A stretch of DNA of 64,000 nt. Origin: Sneathiella sedimenti (GTDB lineage: Bacteria; Pseudomonadota; Alphaproteobacteria; Sneathiellales; Sneathiellaceae). Positions 8,937 to 17,408 of the stretch are shown here, one piece after another. The first letter of the stretch is position 1. Each line of letters opens with the position of its first letter. The stretch lies in the NCBI RefSeq assembly GCF_017313765.1, contig NZ_JAFLNC010000001.1, positions 620,001-684,000 of the forward strand, read 5' to 3'. The translations under genes were made by a program, and so were the position numbers. Below the pieces are notes generated by a model. The model was not told where the DNA came from. It did not search any database and worked only from the letters and a program-made list of their open reading frames with translations.

Positions 8937-9515
8937 ATGGAAGACCTGCCCTTTACTATCGATCTTGCGACAACAATCTCTGACTCGCCGTGGCGGGAGA
9001 CTGTTCCTGACATCGACGATCTGGCGGCAGAAGCCGTACGTGCAACTCTTCTCTCAGTCAGCCCGGAATTCCGCCTCACACCAATAGCCGGCGCACCCAA
9101 ACCGACCGTGGAAATCAGTCTTGTGTTCACAAATGATGCGGACATCCACGCTTTGAACAGGGATTACCGTGACAAGGACAAACCGACAAATGTCCTTTCT
9201 TTTCCGGACACACCACTTAACCAGACGGAGCTTGCGAACGCCGTCTTGATGGGGGAGCCGCTGCTGCTTGGTGATATTGTCATGGCTCGGGAAACTTTAA
9301 TCCGAGAGGCCAAAGAGCAAAGTAAAAGCTTCCGCGATCATTTGACGCATTTGCTGGTACACGGCGTTTTACACCTTGCCGGTTTCGACCATATGGAAGA
9401 AAATGAGGCGGAAAAGATGGAAAATCTTGAAATCATGATCCTGCAAAGCTTACATATTCCTAATCCCTACGAGCTTTCCGATCAACCGCGACAGGAGATC
9501 CCTGACAAAAAATGA
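8937..9515 (+). CDS. ybeY: endoribonuclease YbeY, rRNA maturation factor
   Basis: 192 residues. The zinc site H-x3-H-x5-H is HGVLHLAGFDH (His142, His146, His152). YbeY is a single-strand RNase needed for 16S 3'-end maturation and 70S quality control. Its N-terminal 60 residues are longer than E. coli YbeY, as often in alphaproteobacteria. ATGA overlap (9512-9515) couples it to the CBS-domain gene. Confidence 0.94.
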   Translation: MEDLPFTIDLATTISDSPWRETVPDIDDLAAEAVRATLLSVSPEFRLTPIAGAPKPTVEISLVFTNDADIHALNRDYRDKDKPTNVLSFPDTPLNQTELANAVLMGEPLLLGDIVMARETLIREAKEQSKSFRDHLTHLLVHGVLHLAGFDHMEENEAEKMENLEIMILQSLHIPNPYELSDQPRQEIPDKK

Positions 9516-10432
9516 CCGAAAATGTGTCGAGTGACAGTCTTCCCGAAACACCGGAAGATCCGACAACACCAAAACCCACAAATGGTGTCCTGAATATGCT
9601 CAAGCGTGTCCTGGGGATGGGGCAGCAAACCGATCGAAGCGTCCGCTCAACGCTGGAAGAACTGATCGAGGAACATGACGATCCAGAACAATCCATAAAC
9701 GCCACTGAAAAATTGATGTTGACCAATATCCTGAGTTTTAGCGAACTCAACATAAGTGATGTATTGGTACCCCGCGCCGATATCGAAGCGATCGATGCCA
9801 ACTCGACATTGCATGAGGTGGTTGAGCGGTTCAAGGAAACAAGCCATTCGCGCATGCCCGTTTACAACGAGACGCTGGATAACGTGACCGGCATGTTCCA
9901 TATCAAGGACCTGATCAACTTCTGGGGAAAGAAAGACGGTGGCGACTGGTTGAATTTCCGTCGCGAGATTTTATTCGTTCCACCCTCAATGACGGTCCCG
10001 GATCTCCTGCTTAAAATGCGGGCAACACATATCCATATGGCGGCCGTGGTTGATGAATATGGCGGGATCGACGGTCTGGTCACCATCGAAGACCTGGTTG
10101 AGGAAATTGTCGGTGATATTGAAGACGAGCATGATGAGAAAGAAGGCCCGCTGATTGTCGTCGGGGCGAATGGCATGCTTGAGGCCGACGCACGTGCCTC
10201 GATCGAAGAACTCGAAGCGCTCGTTGATATGGATTTGCTTCCCGAAGAGGAAGACGATGAAGTGGATACGGTCGGAGGACTTGTTTTTCAGCTTGCCGGC
10301 CAGATTCCCGCGCGCGGTGAAATAATCTCCCACTCGGACGGGCTGGATTTTGAAATCATTGACGCGGACCCCAGAAAAGTCAAAAAGGTGAGAATTCGCC
10401 GCCGCCCACCGGAAGCGGAACTGGCTGAATGA
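9512..10432 (+). CDS. CorC/TlyC-type CBS domain protein (HlyC/CorC family)
   Basis: 306 residues with a tandem CBS pair (about 75-200; VPRADIEAID and AVVDEYGGIDGLVTIEDLVEEI, read as two motifs) and a C-terminal transporter-associated CorC_HlyC domain (about 215-300). It lacks the DUF21 membrane domain, so it is a soluble CorC-like protein tied to magnesium/cobalt efflux in E. coli. Overlaps ybeY and lnt by four bases each (ATGA), the conserved ybeZ-ybeY-corC-lnt order. Confidence 0.9.
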   Translation: MTENVSSDSLPETPEDPTTPKPTNGVLNMLKRVLGMGQQTDRSVRSTLEELIEEHDDPEQSINATEKLMLTNILSFSELNISDVLVPRADIEAIDANSTLHEVVERFKETSHSRMPVYNETLDNVTGMFHIKDLINFWGKKDGGDWLNFRREILFVPPSMTVPDLLLKMRATHIHMAAVVDEYGGIDGLVTIEDLVEEIVGDIEDEHDEKEGPLIVVGANGMLEADARASIEELEALVDMDLLPEEEDDEVDTVGGLVFQLAGQIPARGEIISHSDGLDFEIIDADPRKVKKVRIRRRPPEAELAE

Positions 10433-12006
10433 CAGCCCTGAATAGCTGGGTCTCAAACCTATCCGGATTCAAGAAATACCTTCTTGCGTTTGTTCTGGGA
10501 ACGCTCATTGCTGCCGCACTGCCCCCGCTTAACCTCATCTTCCTGCTACCAGTCAGCTTTACCGGCCTTCTTTGGATATTGGGCACGTCAACAACACGCA
10601 GACAGGCCTTTCTTGCAGGATGGTGGTTCGGCTGGGGACAGTTTATTGCCGGCCTATACTGGATTGGTGTCGCCTTCACGGTGGATGCAAAGACGCATGC
10701 GCTTTTGATGCCGTTACCCGTTCTTGTTCTTCCGGCGATTCTCGCTATTTTTTCCGGCTGTGCGACTCTCGTCACGCATATGTCCAAGTCTCATTCGCTC
10801 GCAAGAATATTTATCTTCAGCGGCGCCTGGATGGCGCTTGAATATGTCCGGGGCGTGATTTTCACGGGCTTCCCTTGGAATGTTATTGGCTATAGCTGGA
10901 GCGGCATTCTGCCCGTTCTCCAATCAACGGCGTTTATTGGGGTTTATGGTCTAACCCTGCTCACGATTTTTGGAAGCTCCCTACCCTCACTCTTTGGGGA
11001 AGCCAACACCTCCCGAAAAACGGCTGCCTTTCCACTTGCCACCACCGCCGTGATTTTCGCCATTCTTTATGGTGTTGGCATCGCACGCATTCCGTCAAGC
11101 GCTACAGAAAACTTCGACGACGCGACCTTGCGTATTGTCCAGCCGAATATTCCGCAAAGCGATAAATGGAAACCGGATCTCCTCCTTGAACATTTACGCA
11201 AAATTGTCAGGCTTAGCCTTTCAGAAGAAGGGGCTACCCCACGATACTTTATCTGGCCTGAAACGGCTGTGCCTTATTACCTGACCACAACAAAGCAGTT
11301 GCAGAAGGAACTGGCGCAGATTATCCCCCCGGGTGGGGCCATCGTAACCGGCGCCCCGCGTCGCGATCCGGTTGTCCAGCAATATTGGAACAGCTTGCAG
11401 GTTCTGGGGGAGGCCGGAGATATACTGGATGTTTATGACAAGCAACATTTAGTGCCTTACGGCGAGTATATGCCCCTTCGCTCAATCATGGTGGCGACGG
11501 GCCTCTCCAAAATCATTCCTGCCCTCGATCAGATGTCGGATTTCGCGACACCGGACAGTTCTGCTAAGAAAGTGATATTTGTTCCAGGCCTGCCACCGGC
11601 ACGTGCGCTGATCTGTTATGAGATTGTCTTTCCTTGGGAAATTGCCTCCGAAACAGCCTTTTCCTGGATACTCAACATCACCAATGACGGATGGTTTGGT
11701 ACAACGTCGGGCCCCTACCAGCATTTCGCCATGACGCGCACCCGCGCTATTGAACAGGGCGTCGCAGTCGTGCGGGCGGCAAACACAGGAATATCGGCAA
11801 TAATTGACCCCTATGGCCGGGTTCCAGCAGAGCTCGCCCTCAATGACACAGGATACCTCGACGGAGGGCTGCCCCTGCCGATTCCAGAACGGACGCTGTA
11901 TGCACGCCATGGTGAGGCTATCCCGATAGGCCTAGTATTCGCCTTTTTCGCGATTGGAATTGTATTACACCGCCGGCTGCGGAAAAACACGGGCTTGCCT
12001 TCTTGA
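10429..12006 (+). CDS. lnt: apolipoprotein N-acyltransferase
   Basis: 525 residues. Several N-terminal membrane helices (1-215) precede a periplasmic nitrilase-fold domain with catalytic Glu278 (WPETAVP), Lys338 (YDKQHLVPYGEY) and Cys396 (LICYEIVFP), and a last helix near 495-515. It transfers the third acyl chain to lipoproteins. Full length with the triad intact. Confidence 0.95.
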   Translation: MTALNSWVSNLSGFKKYLLAFVLGTLIAAALPPLNLIFLLPVSFTGLLWILGTSTTRRQAFLAGWWFGWGQFIAGLYWIGVAFTVDAKTHALLMPLPVLVLPAILAIFSGCATLVTHMSKSHSLARIFIFSGAWMALEYVRGVIFTGFPWNVIGYSWSGILPVLQSTAFIGVYGLTLLTIFGSSLPSLFGEANTSRKTAAFPLATTAVIFAILYGVGIARIPSSATENFDDATLRIVQPNIPQSDKWKPDLLLEHLRKIVRLSLSEEGATPRYFIWPETAVPYYLTTTKQLQKELAQIIPPGGAIVTGAPRRDPVVQQYWNSLQVLGEAGDILDVYDKQHLVPYGEYMPLRSIMVATGLSKIIPALDQMSDFATPDSSAKKVIFVPGLPPARALICYEIVFPWEIASETAFSWILNITNDGWFGTTSGPYQHFAMTRTRAIEQGVAVVRAANTGISAIIDPYGRVPAELALNDTGYLDGGLPLPIPERTLYARHGEAIPIGLVFAFFAIGIVLHRRLRKNTGLPS

Positions 12007-12117
12007 CTAGGTTTTTCTTTGACGATACTGATTAAAAAACAACTTGAAGGTTTAGAAGTGCGAAGTGTTAGCACGTTAAGTTTATTTTCGAACCGCCAGA
12101 TATTATGAGGGATATAG

Positions 12118-12540
12118 ATGCCAAATCATCCGGTGGATGTGCATGTAGGTAGTCGGCTTCGAATGCGCCGGACGCTGCTTGGTCTTAGCCAGCAAAAACT
12201 GGGGGAAAAGCTTAGCCTTACGTTTCAGCAAATCCAGAAATATGAGCGCGGTGCAAATCGTATCGGTGCAAGCCGCTTGTTTGAACTCAGCCGCATTCTA
12301 GATGTAAAGCCCGCTTTCTTTTTCGAAGAAATGCCAACAGGAAGTTCCTTGCAAGTCGCGGGCATTCAGGACCCGGCTGATGAATTCGAGCATGAATTTC
12401 TCGGAAAGCGCGAGACACTGGAACTTGTTCGTGCTTACTATAAAATCGATAATATGGAAGTTCGCAAACGTGTCTTCGATGTCATCAAGGCATTGGCCGC
12501 TGAAGAACCGACCAAAGACACAACTGGGTCGAAGATTTAA
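12118..12540 (+). CDS. XRE-family helix-turn-helix regulator
   Basis: 140 residues. An N-terminal Cro/CI HTH (about 10-68) carries GLSQQKLGEKLSLTFQQIQKYERG, read as the usual recognition-helix region. The C-terminal half is helical and acidic, without a peptidase or sugar domain. This type of XRE gene sits between lnt and metK in many alphaproteobacteria. Its target is not known to me; control of metK would fit the position but is inference. Confidence 0.88.
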   Translation: MPNHPVDVHVGSRLRMRRTLLGLSQQKLGEKLSLTFQQIQKYERGANRIGASRLFELSRILDVKPAFFFEEMPTGSSLQVAGIQDPADEFEHEFLGKRETLELVRAYYKIDNMEVRKRVFDVIKALAAEEPTKDTTGSKI

Positions 12541-12612
12541 GCCAGAACGCAGATTTTCTTGACCGTCACTTCGATTTTGATAGAGTGCGGCTGATTTTCA
12601 AATCGGGCGGTC

Positions 12613-12644
12613 GGCGCCGTCCCCTTTGGCCTCCACTAGGCGCC
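12613..12644 (+). promoter_or_regulatory. inverted repeat in the metK leader
   Basis: GGCGCC occurs at 12613-12618 and again at 12639-12644. As RNA these pair around a 20-base loop rich in pyrimidines, 26 bases before the GTG of metK. It could regulate metK, but none of the SAM-II, SAM/SAH or SAM-V cores I know can be recognised. Confidence 0.35.
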
Positions 12645-12670
12645 ATTGACTAAAACAAGAGGATGTTCGC

Positions 12671-13840
12671 GTGCCAAGCAAAAATTTTCTTTTCACCAGT
12701 GAATCGGTATCGGAAGGGCATCCTGACAAGGTTTGTGACCGGATTTCAGACAGCATTGTCGATTTATATCTTTCGGAAGACCCGTTTGCCCGCGTCGCCT
12801 GCGAAACGCTGACCACAACGAACAGAATTGTGCTCGCCGGTGAAGTTCGCGGGCCGGCCAAGATCACGAAATCCCTGATTGAGGAAACCGCCCGTGCTGC
12901 TGTCAAGGACATCGGATACGAACAGGACGGTTTTCACTGGAAGAATGCGGCAATTGACGTGTATTTGCATGCACAATCCGCCGACATCGCACAAGGGGTG
13001 GATGCTGCGGGGAACAAGGATGAAGGGGCTGGCGATCAGGGTATCATGTTCGGCTATGCGGTAAATGAGACGGATGTCCTGATGCCCGCACCTATTTATT
13101 ATTCCCACAATATTCTAAAAGCGCTTGCGGACGCCCGCCACAGCGGCGCGGAAAAAGGCTTGGGGCCGGATTCGAAAAGCCAGGTCACGCTGGCCTATGA
13201 AAACGGAAAGCCCGTGCGCGCGACCTCGATTGTTGTGTCCACACAGCATGATGATGGACTGGATACAGACACTGTACGGGAGATCGTCCGCAACTATGTC
13301 GTCGACGTGCTTCCAGACGGCTGGATGTGCCCGGAAGAGGAATTCTATGTCAACCCGACTGGCAAGTTCGTTATTGGCGGTCCGGACGGGGATGCAGGTC
13401 TGACAGGCCGCAAGATCATCGTTGACACCTATGGCGGTGCCGCTCCTCACGGCGGCGGTGCTTTTTCAGGTAAGGATCCGACCAAAGTCGATCGCTCTGC
13501 GGCCTATGCGTCGCGCTATCTCGCCAAGAATGTTGTCGCGGCCGGCCTTGCAGACCGTTGCTGCATCCAGGTGTCCTACGCTATCGGTGTTTCCAAACCG
13601 CTATCGCTTTATGTCGATCTTTACGGCACGGGTCAGGTTGACGAGGACAAACTCGCAAAGGCCCTGATGCAGGTTATGGACCTGAGCCCGCGCGGCATTC
13701 GGGAGCATCTTGGCCTGAACAAGCCGATCTATGCACGAACCGCCGCCTATGGCCACTTTGGGCGGACGCCGGATGCGGATGGTGGTTTCTCCTGGGAGAA
13801 AACCGATCTTGTGGATAGCCTGAAATCCGCGCTTTCCTGA
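12671..13840 (+). CDS. metK: S-adenosylmethionine synthetase
   Basis: 389 residues, GTG start with AGAGGA (12657-12662). [13 protein letters not shown] at the N-terminus holds catalytic His17; [19 protein letters not shown] and DKVCDRISD are other signature segments. It makes SAM from methionine and ATP. The next gene, trmB, uses SAM and starts 10 bases later. Confidence 0.97.
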   Translation: MPSKNFLFTSESVSEGHPDKVCDRISDSIVDLYLSEDPFARVACETLTTTNRIVLAGEVRGPAKITKSLIEETARAAVKDIGYEQDGFHWKNAAIDVYLHAQSADIAQGVDAAGNKDEGAGDQGIMFGYAVNETDVLMPAPIYYSHNILKALADARHSGAEKGLGPDSKSQVTLAYENGKPVRATSIVVSTQHDDGLDTDTVREIVRNYVVDVLPDGWMCPEEEFYVNPTGKFVIGGPDGDAGLTGRKIIVDTYGGAAPHGGGAFSGKDPTKVDRSAAYASRYLAKNVVAAGLADRCCIQVSYAIGVSKPLSLYVDLYGTGQVDEDKLAKALMQVMDLSPRGIREHLGLNKPIYARTAAYGHFGRTPDADGGFSWEKTDLVDSLKSALS

Positions 13841-13850
13841 AAGCCTGATT

Positions 13851-14540
13851 ATGTCAGACCGGCAGGTGAAAGGCGGACGTATCCTCTATGGTCGGCGTCG
13901 GGGAAAGCCACTGCGCAAGGGCCAGAAACGTCTGATCGAGTCCTGCCTGCCGGAACTGGCAATTCCTCTGCAAGCAGACCAGATTGATCTTCCCAGCCTC
14001 TTTACGGGATCATGCCGCGCGTATTGGCTGGAAATCGGTTTTGGCAGCGGAGAACATCTGGCCTGGCAGGCGAATGCCAATCCGGATATCGGCTTTATCG
14101 GATGCGAGCCTTTCATCAATGGCGTCGCGACCCTGCTTGGAAAACTTGAAGAGAGTGGCGCCAAGAATGTACGGCTGCACAACGACGCCGCAGAGCAGTT
14201 AATCGAAAAACTGCCTGACGCCAGCATTGAACGGGCCTTTATTCTATTTCCGGACCCATGGCCGAAAAGCGGCCATAAGAAACGGCGATTCGTCTCAAAG
14301 GAAAATATAGAATCTCTTACCCGAATCATGAAACCCGGCGGGGAGCTTCGAATCGGCACTGATCATGAGGATTACGGTGCCTGGATTCTGTGGCACATGC
14401 TGAAATCTGACAAATTCACCTGGATTGCCGAAAATTCAGCAGATTGGCGGGAACGAGGCGCGGATTGGCCACCAACGCGCTATGAGATGAAAGCGGTCGA
14501 AAAAGGGTTGCGGCCTGTCTACTATCGATTCCGTCGCTGA
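13851..14540 (+). CDS. trmB: tRNA (guanine-N7-)-methyltransferase
   Basis: 229 residues. The SAM-binding loop EIGFGSGEH is at 61-69 and the family motif FPDPWPKSGHKKRR near 134-147. It methylates G46 of tRNAs. Short spacing to metK suggests cotranscription. Confidence 0.94.
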   Translation: MSDRQVKGGRILYGRRRGKPLRKGQKRLIESCLPELAIPLQADQIDLPSLFTGSCRAYWLEIGFGSGEHLAWQANANPDIGFIGCEPFINGVATLLGKLEESGAKNVRLHNDAAEQLIEKLPDASIERAFILFPDPWPKSGHKKRRFVSKENIESLTRIMKPGGELRIGTDHEDYGAWILWHMLKSDKFTWIAENSADWRERGADWPPTRYEMKAVEKGLRPVYYRFRR

Positions 14541-14576
14541 TAGGCCTAATCCATGGCGCCAAAGTAAATAAAAAGC

Positions 14577-14604
14577 TTGGCTTTGCTGGCATCTCAGCTA
14601 TTAT
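14577..14604 (+). promoter_or_regulatory. possible promoter of the rimP-nusA-infB operon
   Basis: TTGGCT (14577-14582) and TATTAT (14599-14604) are separated by 16 bases and lie about 50 bases before the leader terminator. Only moderate match to a housekeeping promoter; the surroundings (AAATAAAAAG) are AT-rich compared with the coding regions. Confidence 0.35.
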
Positions 14605-14650
14605 AGGTGTATACATACTGTTCGCTCACCGTCAGGATGAGCATTTGAAC

Positions 14651-14677
14651 GGTGGGCCTTTGGCCCGCTGTTTTTTT
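14651..14677 (+). terminator. intrinsic terminator/attenuator ahead of rimP
   Basis: GTGGGCC (14652-14658), loop TTT, GGCCCGC (14662-14668) with one G-T pair, then seven T (14671-14677). This is a textbook Rho-independent terminator placed between a possible promoter and rimP. An attenuator here would let NusA level control its own operon (inference; the E. coli rimP-nusA-infB leader also has terminators). Confidence 0.75.
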
Positions 14678-15191
14678 ATGGTTTGTCACAATTGCGAGAA
14701 GTACCCTGAACGCGATCGAGAAAATAGAAGATCTGATTACGCCGCCCCTGAATGATATGGGCTATGAAGTAGTGCGTATACGCCTGACTGGAAACGATAA
14801 AAAGGTACTCCAGATTATGGCGGAAAAGCCTGACGGGACCATGACTATCGAGGGTTGCACGGAAGTGAGCCAGATGGTTTCGGCGTTGTTGGACGTAGAA
14901 GACCCCATACAAGGTGCCTATGATCTTGAAGTCTCTTCTCCCGGTATCGACCGGCCGCTTACACGGCGCAAGGATTTTCAGCGCTGGTCAGGATTTGAGA
15001 CAAAAGTGGAGCTGGAAGAGGCTGTTGACGGCCAGCGCCGATATCGCGGGACGCTGTTGGGCCTCGAAAACGATATGGTCGTAATGCAGCTGGATGACGG
15101 CAGCAGACTGGAACTGCCTTTCTCGGAGGTGAGGAAGGCAAAATTGATTTTGACAGACGAACTGATCGCAGCGAGTACCCGTCGCGATTAA
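14652..15191 (+). CDS. rimP: ribosome maturation factor RimP
   Basis: MGYEVVRIRL, SSPGIDRPLTRRKDFQRW and the C-terminal SH3-like domain identify RimP, which helps 30S assembly. The coordinates give the longest frame from a GTG, but that GTG is inside the leader terminator stem. Family alignment suggests that the protein should begin near NAIEKIEDLI, where the only initiators are CTG 14706 (weak GAGAAG at 14696-14701) or ATT 14691. No ATG or TTG exists in frame before the conserved region. Start unresolved. Confidence 0.88.
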   Translation: MGLWPAVFLWFVTIARSTLNAIEKIEDLITPPLNDMGYEVVRIRLTGNDKKVLQIMAEKPDGTMTIEGCTEVSQMVSALLDVEDPIQGAYDLEVSSPGIDRPLTRRKDFQRWSGFETKVELEEAVDGQRRYRGTLLGLENDMVVMQLDDGSRLELPFSEVRKAKLILTDELIAASTRRD

Positions 15192-15224
15192 ATCGTTAAC
15201 ATGTTTTTGGACGGACATTTGGTC

Positions 15225-16790
15225 ATGGAAAACGCAGCTAGTTTAAACCGCCTGGAATTGTTGCAAGTCGCAGATGCGGTTGCGCGAGAAAAGGTCATCG
15301 ACCGGGACATCGTTCTGGAAGCAATGGAAGAAGCCATCCAGAAAGCGGCGCGCGCCAAATACGGTCATGAAAATGACATTCGCGCCAATATTGACCGGGG
15401 AACGGGAGAAATTCGTCTCGCCCGCATCCGCGAAGTTGTCGAGGAAGTCGAAAACGAGGCAACTCAGATTACGGTTGCCGATGCCCAGCCAGAAAAAGAA
15501 GGCGCGGCTGTTGGCGACCTGCTGGTGGATCCGCTGCCGCCAATCGATTTTGGCCGCATTGCCGCCCAGACAGCAAAACAGGTTATCGTACAGAAGGTCC
15601 GGGAAGCGGAGCGTGAGCGCCAGTATCAGGAATACAAGGATCGCGTCGGAGAGGTTGTCAACGGCATCGTCAAACGTGTCGAGTATGGCAATGTGACGGT
15701 TGATCTTGGCAAGGCCGACGCCGTTGTCCGCCGCGATGAAATGCTGCCACGGGAAACCTTCCGGCAGGGTGACCGCATTCGCGCCTATATTTATGATGTG
15801 CGGCAAGAACCGCGCGGTCCGCAAATTTTCCTTTCTCGCAGCCATCCTCAATTCATGGCCAAGCTGTTCGGTCAGGAAGTGCCTGAAATCTATGACGGCA
15901 TCATCGAAGTGAAGGCAGTAGCGCGCGATCCCGGAAGCCGCGCGAAAATTGCTGTTCTTTCCAGCGACCCGAGCATTGATCCGGTAGGCGCCTGTGTGGG
16001 TATGCGTGGTTCTCGCGTGCAAGCGGTGGTCAACGAGTTGCAGGGCGAGAAGATTGATATCATTCAGTGGTCGCCCGATCAGGCAAGTTTCATTGTCAAT
16101 GCATTGGCGCCCGCGGAAGTCGCGAAAGTCGTGCTTGATGAAGATGCAAACCGTATCGAGGTTGTTGTCCCTGATGACCAGCTCTCCCTCGCCATAGGCC
16201 GGCGTGGACAGAATGTCCGGCTTGCCTCACAGCTTTCCGGCTGGGATATCGATATCCTGACCGAGGAAGAGGAAAGCAACCGGCGCCAGGCTGAGTTTAC
16301 CGAACGCACACAAAACTTCATGACTGCCCTTGATGTGGACGAGACGATTGCCCAACTATTGGCTTCTGAAGGATTTACCTCCGTTGAAGATGTCATGTAT
16401 GTGGATGTCAGCGAAATCGCCGAAATCGAAGGTTTCGATGAGGAAATCGCGGCAGAACTCAGCAATCGGGCCCGGGAATATGTCGAACAAACAAATTCCG
16501 AGCTGGAAAAAAAGCGGCAGGAAATGGGTGTCAGCGATGACATCGTGAATTTACAGCTCCTGACGCCTGCCATGATTGTCGCTTTGGGTGAAGCCGGTGT
16601 TAAGGAACTGGATGACCTTGCAGACTTGGCCGGCGACGAACTCATTAGCCCGGAAGACGGAATTTTACGCGAATTCGGGCTGACGGCAGATGAAGCGAAC
16701 CAGATTGTAATGGCTGCACGGGCGCATTGGTTCGAAGACGAAAATGCCGTTGTGGACGAAGAAGCCGAGGAAGAAATTTCAGCCGATTGA
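15225..16790 (+). CDS. nusA: transcription termination/antitermination protein NusA
   Basis: 521 residues from ATG 15225 ([14 protein letters not shown]); an ATG at 15201 would add eight residues without a ribosome site. Domains: N-terminal RNA-polymerase binding (1-125), S1 (about 130-200), two KH domains (about 225-345, with [15 protein letters not shown]) and a C-terminal acidic repeat region (about 360-500) that in some bacteria binds the RNAP alpha CTD. It modulates pausing, termination and antitermination. Confidence 0.96.
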   Translation: MENAASLNRLELLQVADAVAREKVIDRDIVLEAMEEAIQKAARAKYGHENDIRANIDRGTGEIRLARIREVVEEVENEATQITVADAQPEKEGAAVGDLLVDPLPPIDFGRIAAQTAKQVIVQKVREAERERQYQEYKDRVGEVVNGIVKRVEYGNVTVDLGKADAVVRRDEMLPRETFRQGDRIRAYIYDVRQEPRGPQIFLSRSHPQFMAKLFGQEVPEIYDGIIEVKAVARDPGSRAKIAVLSSDPSIDPVGACVGMRGSRVQAVVNELQGEKIDIIQWSPDQASFIVNALAPAEVAKVVLDEDANRIEVVVPDDQLSLAIGRRGQNVRLASQLSGWDIDILTEEEESNRRQAEFTERTQNFMTALDVDETIAQLLASEGFTSVEDVMYVDVSEIAEIEGFDEEIAAELSNRAREYVEQTNSELEKKRQEMGVSDDIVNLQLLTPAMIVALGEAGVKELDDLADLAGDELISPEDGILREFGLTADEANQIVMAARAHWFEDENAVVDEEAEEEISAD

Positions 16791-16812
16791 GGCAACAGGC
16801 GGAGAAGTAGAC

Positions 16813-17406
16813 TTGAGTGATCCGCAGCGCCGGTGTATAGCCACTGGACAAATACGGGAAAAAGAAGCACTACTTCGCTTTGCAATATCGCCTGAAGGTC
16901 AGTTGGTTCATGATCTAGGCTTTAACTTGCCTGGGCGCGGAATCTGGGTAAGCTGCGATGCGAATGCAGTTGAACTGGCAGTTAAAAAGAAGCTGTTTGG
17001 CAAGGCGGCGAAGCAGTCTATGGCTGTACCGGAAGATCTGGTGAAGGCAATTGACCAGTCCCTGGCGCAACAATGTCTGTCCCTTATTGGACTCGGACGT
17101 AAAGGCGCACTGGTGACTGTTGGATTTGCCAAGGTCGAGAAGGCGCTGAAATCGGGTAAGGCGACATTGTTGATCGCCGCCTCCGATGGAGCTGAAGATG
17201 GACGACAGAAGCTCAAGCGGATCGCTGGACCGCGGCCAGTGATAGAAATATTCAGCGGCGCCGAGTTAAGTCAGGCGTTGGGTTTGGAAAATGCAGTCCA
17301 TGCCTGTCTGACAAGCGGTGCCCTGTCGAAAAAGATTTTGACGGCGGTTTCCCGACTAAAACAGTACCGGGGCCAAAGCAATTTAAATACCGAAGTGTCG
17401 GAGTAA
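16813..17406 (+). CDS. rnpM: YlxR/RnpM family RNA-binding protein with L7Ae-like domain
   Basis: From a TTG at 16813 preceded by GGAG (16801-16804), 197 residues; an ATG at 16744 inside nusA is the alternative. The YlxR (DUF448) domain has QRRCIATGQ and PGRGIWVS, residues about 4-80; an L7Ae/L30e-like RNA-binding fold follows (about 85-175). YlxR (RnpM) binds RNase P RNA in Bacillus. The domain fusion and the place between nusA and infB are standard for alphaproteobacteria. Its role here is not established. Confidence 0.85.
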   Translation: MSDPQRRCIATGQIREKEALLRFAISPEGQLVHDLGFNLPGRGIWVSCDANAVELAVKKKLFGKAAKQSMAVPEDLVKAIDQSLAQQCLSLIGLGRKGALVTVGFAKVEKALKSGKATLLIAASDGAEDGRQKLKRIAGPRPVIEIFSGAELSQALGLENAVHACLTSGALSKKILTAVSRLKQYRGQSNLNTEVSE

Positions 17407-17408
17407 GA

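Noticed and set aside
12541-12670. SAM-II, SAM/SAH or SAM-V riboswitch before metK
   Set aside because: No recognisable conserved core; only an inverted GGCGCC repeat is present.
15243-16022. 259-residue minus-strand frame, and 16079-16885 (268 residues)
   Set aside because: Both are shadows of nusA.
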